Below, piece after piece: positions 35,876 through 46,184 of a DNA stretch of 64,000 nt (position 1 is the first letter of the stretch; each line of letters opens with the position of its first letter). The notes below the pieces were generated by a model. The model was not told the origin of the DNA, did not search any database, and worked only from the letters and a program-made list of their open reading frames with translations. A program made the translations under genes and the position numbers. Origin of the DNA: Brienomyrus brachyistius (taxonomy: Eukaryota > Chordata > Actinopteri > Osteoglossiformes > Mormyridae); the NCBI RefSeq assembly GCF_023856365.1, contig NC_064548.1:4005001-4069000 (forward strand), in the 5' to 3' direction.

Positions 35876-38800
35876 TAGGTTTGAGAGACATGACAGCTAC
35901 TTGAAAAGGTAGCAGGGTGTGAAAACTAGATTTCAAAGGACATAGCAGATGTGGATGGGGGTGGGCAGTTCATGACTTTTTTTTTGGGGGGGGGGGTGCA
36001 TGTTGGCCATGCAACTTTTTGTTAAGCTTACCACCCCCTTTCCTCCCCACACCTCGCCCCCCAGGAATCACACCTCCAAAGACACAGGAGGGCAGCAGAA
36101 TGGATTGGGTGACCTCAGACCAGGAGGAGCACACCTGCCTGGGGTATGCATATGTGATTCAAACACAAAGGGGATGTCATTAGTGTGTATCTCCAATTAC
36201 AGATGTAGAGGCTCAATCCAGTTACGGGCCATTTCAATCGGATTATGTTTAAATACAGCATTAGCTAGCTGTTATCTTTTTGGCATCTTTATCCCTTCAC
36301 ATCCATCACGGTACTGCTTAGAAAAAGACTCCCAGAGAGACAGCCAGCTTCTGAGGAACCCTTTTTGTCTCTTGCACATCACTGATACCCCATTAGTCCT
36401 CATTGGATCATAGCCAGCCTTGCAGTGGCTCGCCAGCATAGATGATACTCTGGAAGTGACTGTCACAGCTGACGCCGAGCCCTGTACTGCTACCTGACTC
36501 CCATCCAGCGTCACTGACCGCCATCAAGGCCTGGGTTCAGCACTCCTTCAGCACTGATTCTGAATGAGCTATGGCGATTTAAACAGGCCAAATATACCAC
36601 AGCTGTTAAACAGCAATCTGTCAGCAATCCAGACACCCGTGTTCATTCTTAAATATTTCAGAAAGATGGGCGACAGAGGGGCCCATATTCAGAGACTAAT
36701 GATGATCTCCTGACTTCTTAATGCCTGTCGTTACAGGTGGGAAATGTTTCATTACCAAAATGTTCCAACCATGATAAACATAAAAGCACAGGAATAGCCT
36801 ATTTTATGTACCATATACAACTGATTCATGCTGTTTCATAGTCATGAAATATTCAGTTTATCTCTATGACATTACTGGTTATGGATTTCGGAACAACTAA
36901 ATGTACCTCAAAGGTTAATGATCACAAAGACTGATAAATTTGGTTACTGGAATGGGAAAATGTACCACAGAATGACTTTCAAATCCAACATAATCAGTCA
37001 AAGAAACATTAAATGGATAAATTCTGTATAATAAGATACACCTGTCTACGCTTTCATTCAAAATACAGTATCAAATCCATCTATCATATGACTACTCTAC
37101 ATAACCACTGTAATGAAATCAGTTCATTTATTCATCTACAATTTATAAACATTGAATACAATTCTAAAATATACTGATTAAAAAAATTTTAATCGAATAA
37201 AGCGTCGTCCGGTATGTGATACGAAAACGTGATATTTAACCCGCTGAAAAGTGGGACTTGTATGTTTATTTCCCCCAGTATCAGTTAAAGGGCTTTTGGT
37301 ACCACTTTACAATAAGGCTTACCCTTTTGCCACTTGTAAATGGTAGCAACTTATTAATATAGTAACTCGTTTTATTATGCTTTCATCTGTAATCTCATTC
37401 ACGAGCAGAAACAAGGGAACCAACCCCTTCCCTATACGTCGAGGGAGTCGGTATTTGCAAGCTGTGCACATATTCTGTAAAGCTCTCTATATAGTGTTTC
37501 TGAATCAAACAGAAAATAAAGTAGAAATCAAAGAGGTGTTTTTACTTATTGTTACATATATGCCTATTGTTACGCACATTTTGATGTTCCATTTTAGGCT
37601 ACGAGGAAGATGAACCAATAGATGTACGTGAAAATTCTCGGGGATAAACCGCGGATCCATTCGGTCTAGTGAATCATTAAGCGAGAATTTCTTTTGGCTA
37701 ATTATTTCCGTCTGTTCCTGACATCGCTAAACCAGCCATCCATCTCGGGTTTGGCTTACAGCGTCTTGGAAGGTCAAATGAAATAAGTTGCCGTTCTCCG
37801 TTAAACAATCTGCCACAATCGGTGTGCTAAGGGAAGCCGCGCAGAAACAATTAGCGCTTCTCATAGACGCGCGGTGTCTCCGCTGTGTTTCTCTGGACCA
37901 GGGTTGTCGACTTTGGTCATGAGGCTGGCGTGAGATTTTCAATTCGAGACAGGTCTACACACATATTTACATGTATGTAACAGCTTTATTACCATGTAAA
38001 TAGTTTGTAGGATTTGCAAACGATTTCGATGTAGTTATTTTTAGGTTTATAATGCAATGATATAGATTTGCCGTGGGATCTCTTGTGTGAGCGTGAGAGC
38101 TAGAAAGCGTGAGTTTCGCGCCAGATGCGTGAGAACTGGCATAAAAATCCCTTGATCCGGCTGACCGCCTGGATGTCAGCTCTTTCCGTTTTCCCCTGAA
38201 AAGTCGATCATATGTACGTTGCGTATTGCTGAATGTTTTTTTTTTTTAACTAAATCGTATGAGGACATATTAACAATTTTCAGAAATGTGAAGAGTTTGT
38301 CAGAGATCGCCGAGGTGTGAAAAAAAAAATAAAGACCGTAAGTCAGTCCAGCCCAAATTCCTCGGGTAATTTCAAATTGCAAATCCGGACAGAACTCATA
38401 TTTTCCATGTGCGTTGGGCTCCAATGCACATTAACAGTTATGAAAGATGTGAATTTTGGCATTTTACTTTTTTATGCGTTCTTTCACTATGAATTTCAAG
38501 TCACTGAGTAGGTCTATATAATCGAGAACATTTTTATACAAAATTATTCGCCTATCGGTATTATGTGTTCAAAATATGTGTGCTCGCACTTGAACGTAAA
38601 CGGGTAAAACTTTCACACAACCTAGAATGCGACACGTTTTTTAAATAACTACACGCCCATGTTATGTCGCCTTGACAACGTTTAATACAATTATCTTATG
38701 ATTTCTTATGTTGGAATTAAGTAGGCTACGATACAGAATAACGTCAAATATGACTTAATCGGGAGCTCAGAGTCCAAGCACAATATCCTTCATTCCCGTG

Positions 38801-40079
38801 ATTGTTACTGCTTTAAATATTGATTTAATGCTATTGTGGAGTGACCTGCTAGTGATTTTACAGTTACTGGCAAAAATAAAAACGTTGCTCATTTAATTCG
38901 CTTTACTACACCTTAACTTGCAAGTCAATTTGGACAAAAGGGACTATTAAATGAATAAATGTAAATTTACCTCTTTTAAAATATCAACAATGTGTTTTGT
39001 TTGAAAGACCCAGGTATAAATGTGCTCTTTGTCCCTAACTTGATCATTCTTGTGTTGTGAAGCGAGAGCTGAAGAAAAGCGTTTTTATTTGTACTGAATG
39101 AGTCACTCATATGAGTCACCATTTAGCTTCGCTTACTGGTTCGTGACAGTGCTTGAGGGCTTAGATTGGAGGCTGCATTCAGTCCAAACTCCACGGCAAG
39201 ATTAGGGAAGAAGTGATGCTGAATTCTTGAACACGACAACGGACATCGGTGCTGGAAATCAAGTTTCTTTTTAGTGCATCGATTCTTCTGACATTGTTGA
39301 ACTAAAGGATTTGTTCAGATATGTTTAATGACCTTTCTTACACGTCCCCTTTAAATACATTTCGCTCCTTCCCCTTTGGATATGTTTCCATCAGCGGCTA
39401 CTTTTGCTGTTTATTTCAGCTTCATTTTATGTGACATAAATTATGGCGTGATCTAGGTCCCTGATCTAGTCCATAAACAAAGTGAACGATGGACCAATCG
39501 TTGACCAAAACTGTGTGTAACCGTGGTCGTATTACTTTCACTTGAAAGATTATATATGAAAAACTCTTAACGGAGAGAAAATCGTGGTAGAATCCCCGCG
39601 CCACACCATCGGATAAGGCGAACCATAATTAGACCATAATTCTGACATAACGAAAGTTAATAAACATCTACAAACGACTGCAGTGCAACAGTGGAATATG
39701 TACAAAAAACAACACACAAAACCGGAAATATGATTTATCATATAATTGCAGCAGTTGCAATTGGCGTTTATCGTTTATGGCGTTCAGTAATATTAGTTAT
39801 GCATGTATTTTGCTTGTATCTTCTACTCTGACCAATAGTTTCAGTCCGGAAAAATCTCCAATTAAGAATGGACTGTCTAAAAACAGAACATGCTGAACAT
39901 ATTCTGTCTGGGTACTCTCTGTTTGGCGTGAAACAAAATTATGAAACAAATTACTATTACTAATAAAATGCGTCTAAACAGGATCTTAGAGTGAAGGGAA
40001 AAACCAAACAGTAAAGTGCTTGTCACAGGGATGCAAAACGATCAAAATTGCTGAAATTTGAAAACGTAATCATCATACA
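35876..40079. other. Long AT-rich non-coding region free of recognised repeats
   Basis: About 4.2 kb without SINE, LINE or transposon signatures. It includes a G run at 35985-35997 and AT-rich sequence at 36800-37210. The GC-richer patch 37620-37960 has several CpGs and words such as gctaattatttccg and caattagcgc, which fit conserved regulatory DNA. No gene is supported. Confidence 0.4.
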
Positions 40080-40750
40080 ATCTAGTGTTTTGTGATCAAC
40101 AGTCAAAGAAGATGGAAGAAGCATATATAGAGAGGAAAACACAAATTAACTGCCAAAGATATGTGTCAAATTAAAGGGGAGAATTCCAGAAACTCTGTAG
40201 AATCAAATGCCACCATTTTTCAAAACTGCAGTCTGAACGGAATCTGCAGAAGTACTAGGTGCAAAGTGTTACGTGACTTTGCTAAGGTCACAAAGGCTAA
40301 AACATGACCGCAGTTCAATACGGCAAATGCTGAAATGTCAAGAATGGGCATTGATGCATCACAAGACTGATGTTACAAAGGTTTTGTGGACAAATGAGAT
40401 TAGAGTGACTCTTGATGGACCAGGTGGGTGGGTCAGTGGATGGACACCTTCATCAGGCACCTACAGGGTGGTGGAGGAGTGATGATTTGAGTTGCAGTTA
40501 TCAGTGATGAAGGTTAGACCTTTCTGACTGGCAGATGGTGTAAAAACTAACTACAAGCTCTACTGCCAGTTTCCAAAAGATACTTTCTTCAATCACCGGT
40601 GCAAGAAGAAGTCATCAGCTTTCAAAAAGGTTATGATATCCATGCAGAACAATGCCCCTCCCTATGCATCAAAGTATTCTGTAGATTGCCTGGCCAAGAA
40701 AGACTTTGAAAGTCCATAGAATTATGACCTGGCCTCATTCATCGGCTGAC
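40080..40750 (+). mobile_element. Decayed Tc1/mariner-superfamily transposon
   Basis: Pieces of a DDE transposase are readable across frames: KLTAKD near 40150, KVLWTNEIRVTLDGP (about 40378-40422, with Asn in place of the first catalytic Asp) and MQNNAPPYASKY near 40640 (Asn in place of the second Asp). Several stops and frameshifts are present and no inverted termini are visible. It is a different subfamily from the intact-ended element at 44546. Confidence 0.75.
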
Positions 40751-41999
40751 TTAACCCCGTGCTGAGAACTGGGTCTTACTAAACTGTGAGATTTACCAAG
40801 GTGGCAAGCAGTAAGCTTCTGAGAGCAGCGTCTGGGAGGCGGTCCCAGCTGCCCCAGCTAATGTAGGATGGGATCAAACCAAAAACTTACCTGGTTTAAT
40901 GCAGGGGCGTCAGAAGCATTCTGAATGTGGGGCGACACACTGGCATAAAACTAATATTTAATGTTAAATGTGGGGGGCCCCCATGGTTCAATGAGGCTTA
41001 TGATGGTCATTGAGAAGAAAGGTGGCCATAAAGGATGGATAGTTTGTTATCTGTAATATACATTTAATACCTAAAACTGTTCATATTATTTCTGTTGAAG
41101 GTTATTTTATTTTTGTCTATTGTTGTCTATTGTTATTTTATCTTTGTCTATGGCAAACTGAAGTAATATTGTCTTTCTAAATCAATCTACTTCACTAAGT
41201 CTGCCCAACTTTTGCTAAAAATGATCTCCAGCAATAGAACTTGCCTAATAATTCTGTACACAGTGTATATACAAATTGTCAAACAATCTATGTGAAGAAC
41301 CTGAATTTAGTGCATTTCAGGAAGCCCTTGAATATGACACTCTGAGTCTGGCTTTGGGAGGAAGTGGCAGAGTGGTTGTTTTGTCAGTGATTCCCATCTA
41401 GATAAAGGCTTTTAAGGGCCTCTTACCATCCAAACAGATCCTCAGACACTGTATTCCGATTGGTCCCCAAGCTGTTTGCCCACTCGCACTTTGATGCACA
41501 GATATTTTTCAGCAATGCTTTATTCAGCTTGTTGGCTCATTTTAGTACAGTCTCAGCACACTTTCAGAGCTGCCAACGTATCCTGCCAGGCTTTGTCGCA
41601 GTCTATTAGGGGGCCATCTGTGGTCACACTGAGTGTTTTTCGTATGTTTGCCTGCTTATTCATTTTCTCAACAGACTGTCTAATCCAAAGCAACTGACAA
41701 ATGTTGGACATCATACATCTCTGGTGTGTTCCCAGGAATAGTTATTGCAGAACGTCGAACACCAAAGCTGAACAACAACATACCATCTAATCTGCTATCT
41801 TTCGGACGTGATCAAACAGTGGTGGGTTGTAAGTGTGTTTCTGGCTCAGTGAGCATGCTAACATGTGGCATGACATATGGGGCATCTCAGAGGCCTTGGT
41901 CACCACTGCACAGCTTACCACAGCTGTGTCCCATCCACCCAAACTTGCATTATCGCCATGTAAGTAGGACTGGGACTGATGAAGGTGGAAATTAGCGGG
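40751..41999. other. Non-coding sequence
   Basis: Open frames of 73-89 codons at 41476-41995 have no recognisable motif. No repeat family was assigned, though ggggggcccccatgg at 40973-40987 is locally G/C-rich. Confidence 0.4.
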
Positions 42000-42205
42000 A
42001 GTACCACTTTACACAGTGTATAGTTACAGTATGGAATAGTCTTCCTGTTCATGTAGTCCAAGCTAAAACCCTGGCTTACTTTAAATCATAGCTAGATAAG
42101 ATTTTAAAAACTCTGAGCTATTAGATAAGTTCTCCTCAAACGAGGTTGATGGGCCGAATGGCCTCCTCTGGTTTGTAAATTTCTTATGTGCTTATGTCCT
42201 TAAGG
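42000..42205 (+). mobile_element. Interspersed repeat fragment, probably a LINE 3' end
   Basis: The translation reads WNSLPVHVVQAKTLAYFKS and LDKILKTL, then a stop, followed by gatgggccgaatggcctcct and the ending tttcttatgtgcttatg. This pattern recurs in fish genomes as a non-LTR or similar repeat end. The family name is not certain. Confidence 0.45.
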
Positions 42206-42296
42206 TACCTGAGACAGGTTACAATTATTTCCAAAACAATGACAAAATGATTTTGAAGATTTCAAAAACATTGTCATGTTTATGGTTTACCAGTCA

Positions 42297-42640
42297 TCCA
42301 TCCACCCATTTTCCAAACCGCTCATCCTACTGGGTCGGGGGGGGTCTGGAGCCTATCCCGGAAGCAATGGGCACAAGGCAGGGGCCAACCTAGGATGGGG
42401 GACCAGCCCATCGCAGGGCACACTCACACACCATTCACTCCTACGGGCAATTTAGCAACTCCAATTAGCCTCAGCATGTCTTTGGACTATGGGGGGAAAC
42501 CGGAGAACCCGGAGGAAACCCCACGACGACATGGGGAGAACATGCAAACTCCACACACATGTGACCCAGGCGGAGACTTGAACCCAGGTCCCAGAGGTGT
42601 GAGGCAACAGTGCTAACCACTGCACCACCATGCCACCCCT
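42297..42640 (-). mobile_element. SINE A, full-length copy with 12-bp target duplication
   Basis: The best copy in the window. On the minus strand it begins with the head ggtggcatggtggtgcagtg; an A box TGGTGCAGTGG (42618-42628) and a B box GTTCAAGTC (42575-42583) are spaced about 35 nt apart, as in RNA polymerase III internal promoters of tRNA-derived SINEs. The body and a gaaaatgggtggatgg-type tail follow. The 12-mer gtttaccagtca flanks it at 42285-42296 and 42641-42652. Confidence 0.92.
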
Positions 42641-42652
42641 GTTTACCAGTCA

Positions 42653-43049
42653 GTAGTTGGCCATTACAGTCTGCACTCAATGATTCTATGCATACATATT
42701 TATTTAATTTACTGGTAAGGCTTTACATCAATTCAACATTCATTATGCATTCATAGAATATTAAGTGCACCCATACTCAAAGTAATGCATTTATAATGCA
42801 TTCATAGAACATGCATAAGTAACTTAACATGTCTTAAATCATTGAATTCATAATAATTTCAATGTACATATCAGCTGTATTATACAATAATAACATCAAT
42901 AGCATTATAATCATATAATTTTGTTGTTAATTATATGAAAGCTGAGGTATGTTTTATGAATGCATTACGAAGGTGCAGTTAATGTGAACGTTACCAGTTT
43001 ACTATATAATGAAGAATATAACCCTCTATCTTTCATAAGCACTTATGGG
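42653..43049. other. AT-rich non-coding sequence
   Basis: Repeated words such as aatgcattcatagaa (42746-42807) give weak internal repetition. No gene is supported. Confidence 0.4.
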
Positions 43050-43054
43050 GCCAC

Positions 43055-43119
43055 ATTGAGCCTGGAGCCTATCCTGGGAAAAATAGGGCATGCTGGATGG
43101 GGTGCCAGTGCATCGCAGG

Positions 43120-43120
<1 letters not shown>
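43055..43120 (-). mobile_element. SINE A fragment, minus orientation
   Basis: The words gagcctggagcctatcctgg, ggatggggtgccagtgcatc and gcagggcgcac are the reverse complement of the SINE A 3' part. Confidence 0.6.

Positions 43121-43167
<47 letters not shown>
43121..43167. repeat. (CA)n microsatellite
   Basis: About 23 uninterrupted CA units grow out of the SINE fragment; a second, shorter CA run lies at 43337-43349. Confidence 0.95.
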
Positions 43168-43169
<2 letters not shown>

Positions 43170-43647
43170 AGGGTATACCTATCCTTACGGAGCCCACTCA
43201 TTCACTTCTATGGAAATTTTTTTTATACAATACAGATATTTAACAGATATTTATGACGTTATGGGGACATTGTGTCCCCATAAGGATAGGTACACCCGCT
43301 CACACACCCATACAGACACGTATACATACATATACTCACACACACACACAATCAAAGCCCATGCCACAGGGAGGGGTGCCATTCCCCTGGGGGGTGTAAA
43401 CCTAAGGTGTTAGTCATCATCCCACATTGTTTTCTCCATGGGATTAAATTAGGAAACACTGCTGATCGTCATTTTATCTAATCTAAAATCGAAACAGAGT
43501 AAAACCTTTCAGCTGTTTTTTTCCAACTAGAATCACATTTTCCACTCTTGTTAAATTGAACTTTGAATAGTAATTGGAAAAAAGTAATTGACAGTAATTG
43601 AAAAGTGATTTAAGGGAGCTAATTAAAGAGTATGCCATATGGGACAA

Positions 43648-43682
43648 CAACAATAATAATAATAATAATAATAATAATAATT
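43648..43682. repeat. (AAT)n tail of the LINE
   Basis: About ten AAT units sit exactly at the 3' terminus of the minus-strand LINE fragment, as expected for L2-type elements that end in short tandem repeats. Confidence 0.85.
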
Positions 43683-44280
43683 CATTTATATTGTGGCTCT
43701 CCAAAGGTCAGTGTGACTTTGCACAATTTAACAAAACAAAATAAATGCATTGGAAACAATTTAAACAAAACAAAGCAAACAATACAAACGTTATGAAGTG
43801 GGAGCCTGAAAATGGGAGTAAAACTGTTGGAAAAGGTGTGTTTTGATATCAGCTTTGAAGGTGGAGAGAGAAGAGCTATAGCAGAGAGGCTCTGGGCAAG
43901 AGTTATAAAGTTTGGGTGCCATGACACTGAATGACCTACTGCCTAAGGATGAAAGAGGGAATCTGGGCACGAGGAGCAAACCAGAAGACCTAAGAGTACA
44001 GACAGGAGTGTAGGAATGGAGGAGTTCAGTATAGTACTGTGGGGCGAGGCCATGAAATGCTTTGAAAGCTAGGAGTAGTACCTTGTATTGAATGTGAAAA
44101 GTGACTTGGAGCCAGTGAAGGTTATACAGAGCTGGGCTTTTAGTATGAGTAAGTACTCTAATGGCAGAATTTTGCATGTAAAGAAGTCGGGCAATAGGTT
44201 TGAGAGGTAGACCTACAAAGAGAGCATTACGGTAATCTGGACATGAGGTTATTAAGGTATGGATGAAAGTTTCTGCATTC
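43648..44280 (-). mobile_element. LINE (L2-like) 3' end, 5'-truncated
   Basis: On the minus strand, an open frame from about 44280 to 43791 encodes the C-terminal part of a non-LTR retrotransposon polyprotein: CPDYRNALFVGLPLKPIARL, LHWLQVTF, KAFHGLAPQYY, LRSSGLLLVPR, SFSVMAPKLYNSCPE and LSTFKADIKTHLF in family order. The frame is stop-free from the TAG at 44281-44283 to its own stop, so this copy is fairly young. The 3' UTR ends in ccacaatataaatgaattatt and an (ATT)n tail at 43648-43682. The reverse-transcriptase and endonuclease domains are missing. Confidence 0.85.
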
Positions 44281-44543
44281 TAGCATGACGACAATGGCGT
44301 GTTGCACAGTAGGTGTGTTTGTACCTGCCCATTCAATAACAATATCAGAACTAATGTACCTGCTGGGCAGGATATCAGTCTCATATCTTTCATCCTAGTA
44401 GAAGCTGGTCTGTTCTGCGTGGTGAAACATGAGGTATCATGTGTTGTCAATCCACTTAGCAGTGAGTGAGGCAACTAGAACAGAAGTGTGATTAAGTTCC
44501 AATAAATATAAGATTTTAGTTTTGGTAGTAAATAAAATGAATA
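44281..44543. other. Spacer between LINE end and Tc1-like element
   Basis: No recognisable feature. Confidence 0.4.
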
Positions 44544-44545
44544 TA

Positions 44546-44760
44546 CACACGTGGACAAAATTGTTGGTACCCTTCAGTCAATGAAAGAAAAACTCACAAT
44601 GGTCACAGAAATAACTTTAATCTGACAAAAGTAATAATAAATTAAAATTCTATGAAATTTAACTAATAAAAGTCAGACATTGATTTTCAACCATGCTTCA
44701 ACAGAATTAATGAAAAAAAAAAACTCATGAAACAGGCCTGGACAAAAATGATGGTACCCC
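44546..44760 (+). repeat. Left inverted repeat of the Tc1-like element
   Basis: The outer motif gtggacaaaattgttggtac and inner motif ctggacaaaaatgatggtac form direct repeats inside the arm, as expected for transposase binding sites. The arm pairs with 45967-46182 along nearly its whole length. Confidence 0.92.
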
Positions 44761-44926
44761 TAGAAAAGACTGAAAATAATGTGACCAAAGGGACATGTTA
44801 ATCCAAGGTGTGTCCACTAATTAGCATCACAGGTGTCTACAATCTTGTAATCAGTCAGTGGACCTATATATAGGGCTCCAGGTAGTCACTGTATTGTTTG
44901 GTGACATGGTGTGTACCACACTCAAC

Positions 44927-45962
44927 ATGGACCAGAGGAAGCGAAGGAAAGAGTTGTCTCAGGAGATTAGAAAGAAAATTATAGACAAGCATGTCAAAGG
45001 TAAAGGCTATAAGACCATCTCGAAGCAGCTTGATGTTCCTGTGACTACAGTTGCACATATTATTCAGAAATTTAAGATCCATGGGACTGTAGCCAACCTC
45101 CCTGGGCGTGGCCGCAGGAGGAAAATTGATGACAAATCAAAGAGACAGATAATACGAATGGTAACAAAAGAGCCCAGAAAAACTTCTAAAGAGATCCAAG
45201 GTGAACTTCAAGCTCAAGGAACATCAGTGTCAGATCGCACCATCCGTCGTTGTTTGAGCCAAAGTGGACTTCATGGGAGACGACCAAGGAGGACACCATT
45301 GTTGAAAACAAGTCATAAAAAAGCCAGACTGGAATTTGCCAAACTACATGTGGACAAGCCACAAAGATTCTGGGAGAATGTCCTATGGACAGATGAGACA
45401 AAAATTTAACTTTTTGCCAAGGCACATCAGCTCTATGTTCACAGACGGAAAAATGAAGCATATCAAGAAAAGAACACTGTCCCTTCTGTGAAACAGAGGA
45501 GGAGGCTCTGTTATGTTCTGGGGCTGCTTTGCTGCATCTGGCACAGGGTGTCTTGAATCTGTGCAGGGTACAATGAAATCTCAAGACTATCAAGGGATTC
45601 TAGAGAGAAATGTGCTGGCCAGTGTCAGAAAGCTTGGTCTCAGTCGCAGGTCATGGGTCTTGCAACAGGACAATGACCCAAAACACACAGCTAAAAACAC
45701 CCAAGAATGGCTACGAGGAAAACATTGGACTATTCTAAAGTGGCCTTCTATGAGCCCTGACCTCAATCCTATTGAGCATCTTTGGAAAGAGCTGAAACAT
45801 GCCGTCTGGAAAAGGCACCCTTCAAACCTGAGACAACTGGAGCAGTTTGCTCATGAGGAGTGGGCCAAAATACCTGCTGAGAAGTGCAGAAGTCTCATTG
45901 ACAGTTACAGGAATCGTTTGATTGCAGTGATTGCCTCAAAAGGTTGTGCAACAAAATACTAA
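44927..45962 (+). pseudogene. Tc1-like transposase pseudogene
   Basis: The product would be a DDE transposase that cuts and pastes the surrounding element at TA sites. The likely start is ATG 44927 (MDQRKRRKELS). Residues about 5-120 form the paired-type DNA-binding region with two helix-turn-helix parts and a GRGRRRK linker, then RPRRTPLL. The catalytic motifs are WTDE (about 45386-45397), QQDNDPKHT (about 45664-45690) and SPDLNPIEHLW (about 45754-45786). A TAA stop at 45407-45409 follows WTDETKI, and a +1 shift near 45491-45505 moves the frame just before MFWGCFAASGTG. The gene ends CATKY at 45962. All three acidic residues persist but no full-length enzyme can be made. Confidence 0.93.
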
Positions 45963-45966
45963 GTTA

Positions 45967-46182
45967 GGGGTACCATCATTTTTGTCCAGGCCTGTTTCAT
46001 GAGTTTTTTTTTTTTTATTAATTCTGTTGAAGCATGGTTAAAAATCAATGTCTGACTTTTATTAGTTAAATTTCATAGAATTTTTATTTATTATTACTTT
46101 TGTCAGATTAAAGTTATTTCTGTGAACATTGTGAGTTTTTCTTTCATTGACTGAAGGGTACCAACAATTTTGTCCACGTGTG
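45967..46182 (-). repeat. Right inverted repeat of the Tc1-like element
   Basis: Reverse complement of the left arm with a few differences, including the length of a poly-T run near 46004-46015. Inner and outer motifs are retained. Confidence 0.92.
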
Positions 46183-46184
46183 TA

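Larger units (their letters stand above)
44546..46182 (+). mobile_element. Tc1-like DNA transposon with complete ends
   Basis: A 1,637-bp element beginning cacacgtggacaaaattg and ending in its exact reverse complement, flanked by TA at 44544-44545 and 46183-46184, the target used by this superfamily. The ends are long inverted repeats of about 215 bp with an inner copy of the terminal motif (IR/DR layout). One transposase gene on the plus strand is broken. Near-identity of the two arms implies fairly recent insertion. Confidence 0.95.

Noticed and set aside
37600..38200. Possible promoter or CpG island of an unseen gene
   Set aside because: CpGs are present but not dense enough by eye, and no exon follows on either strand.
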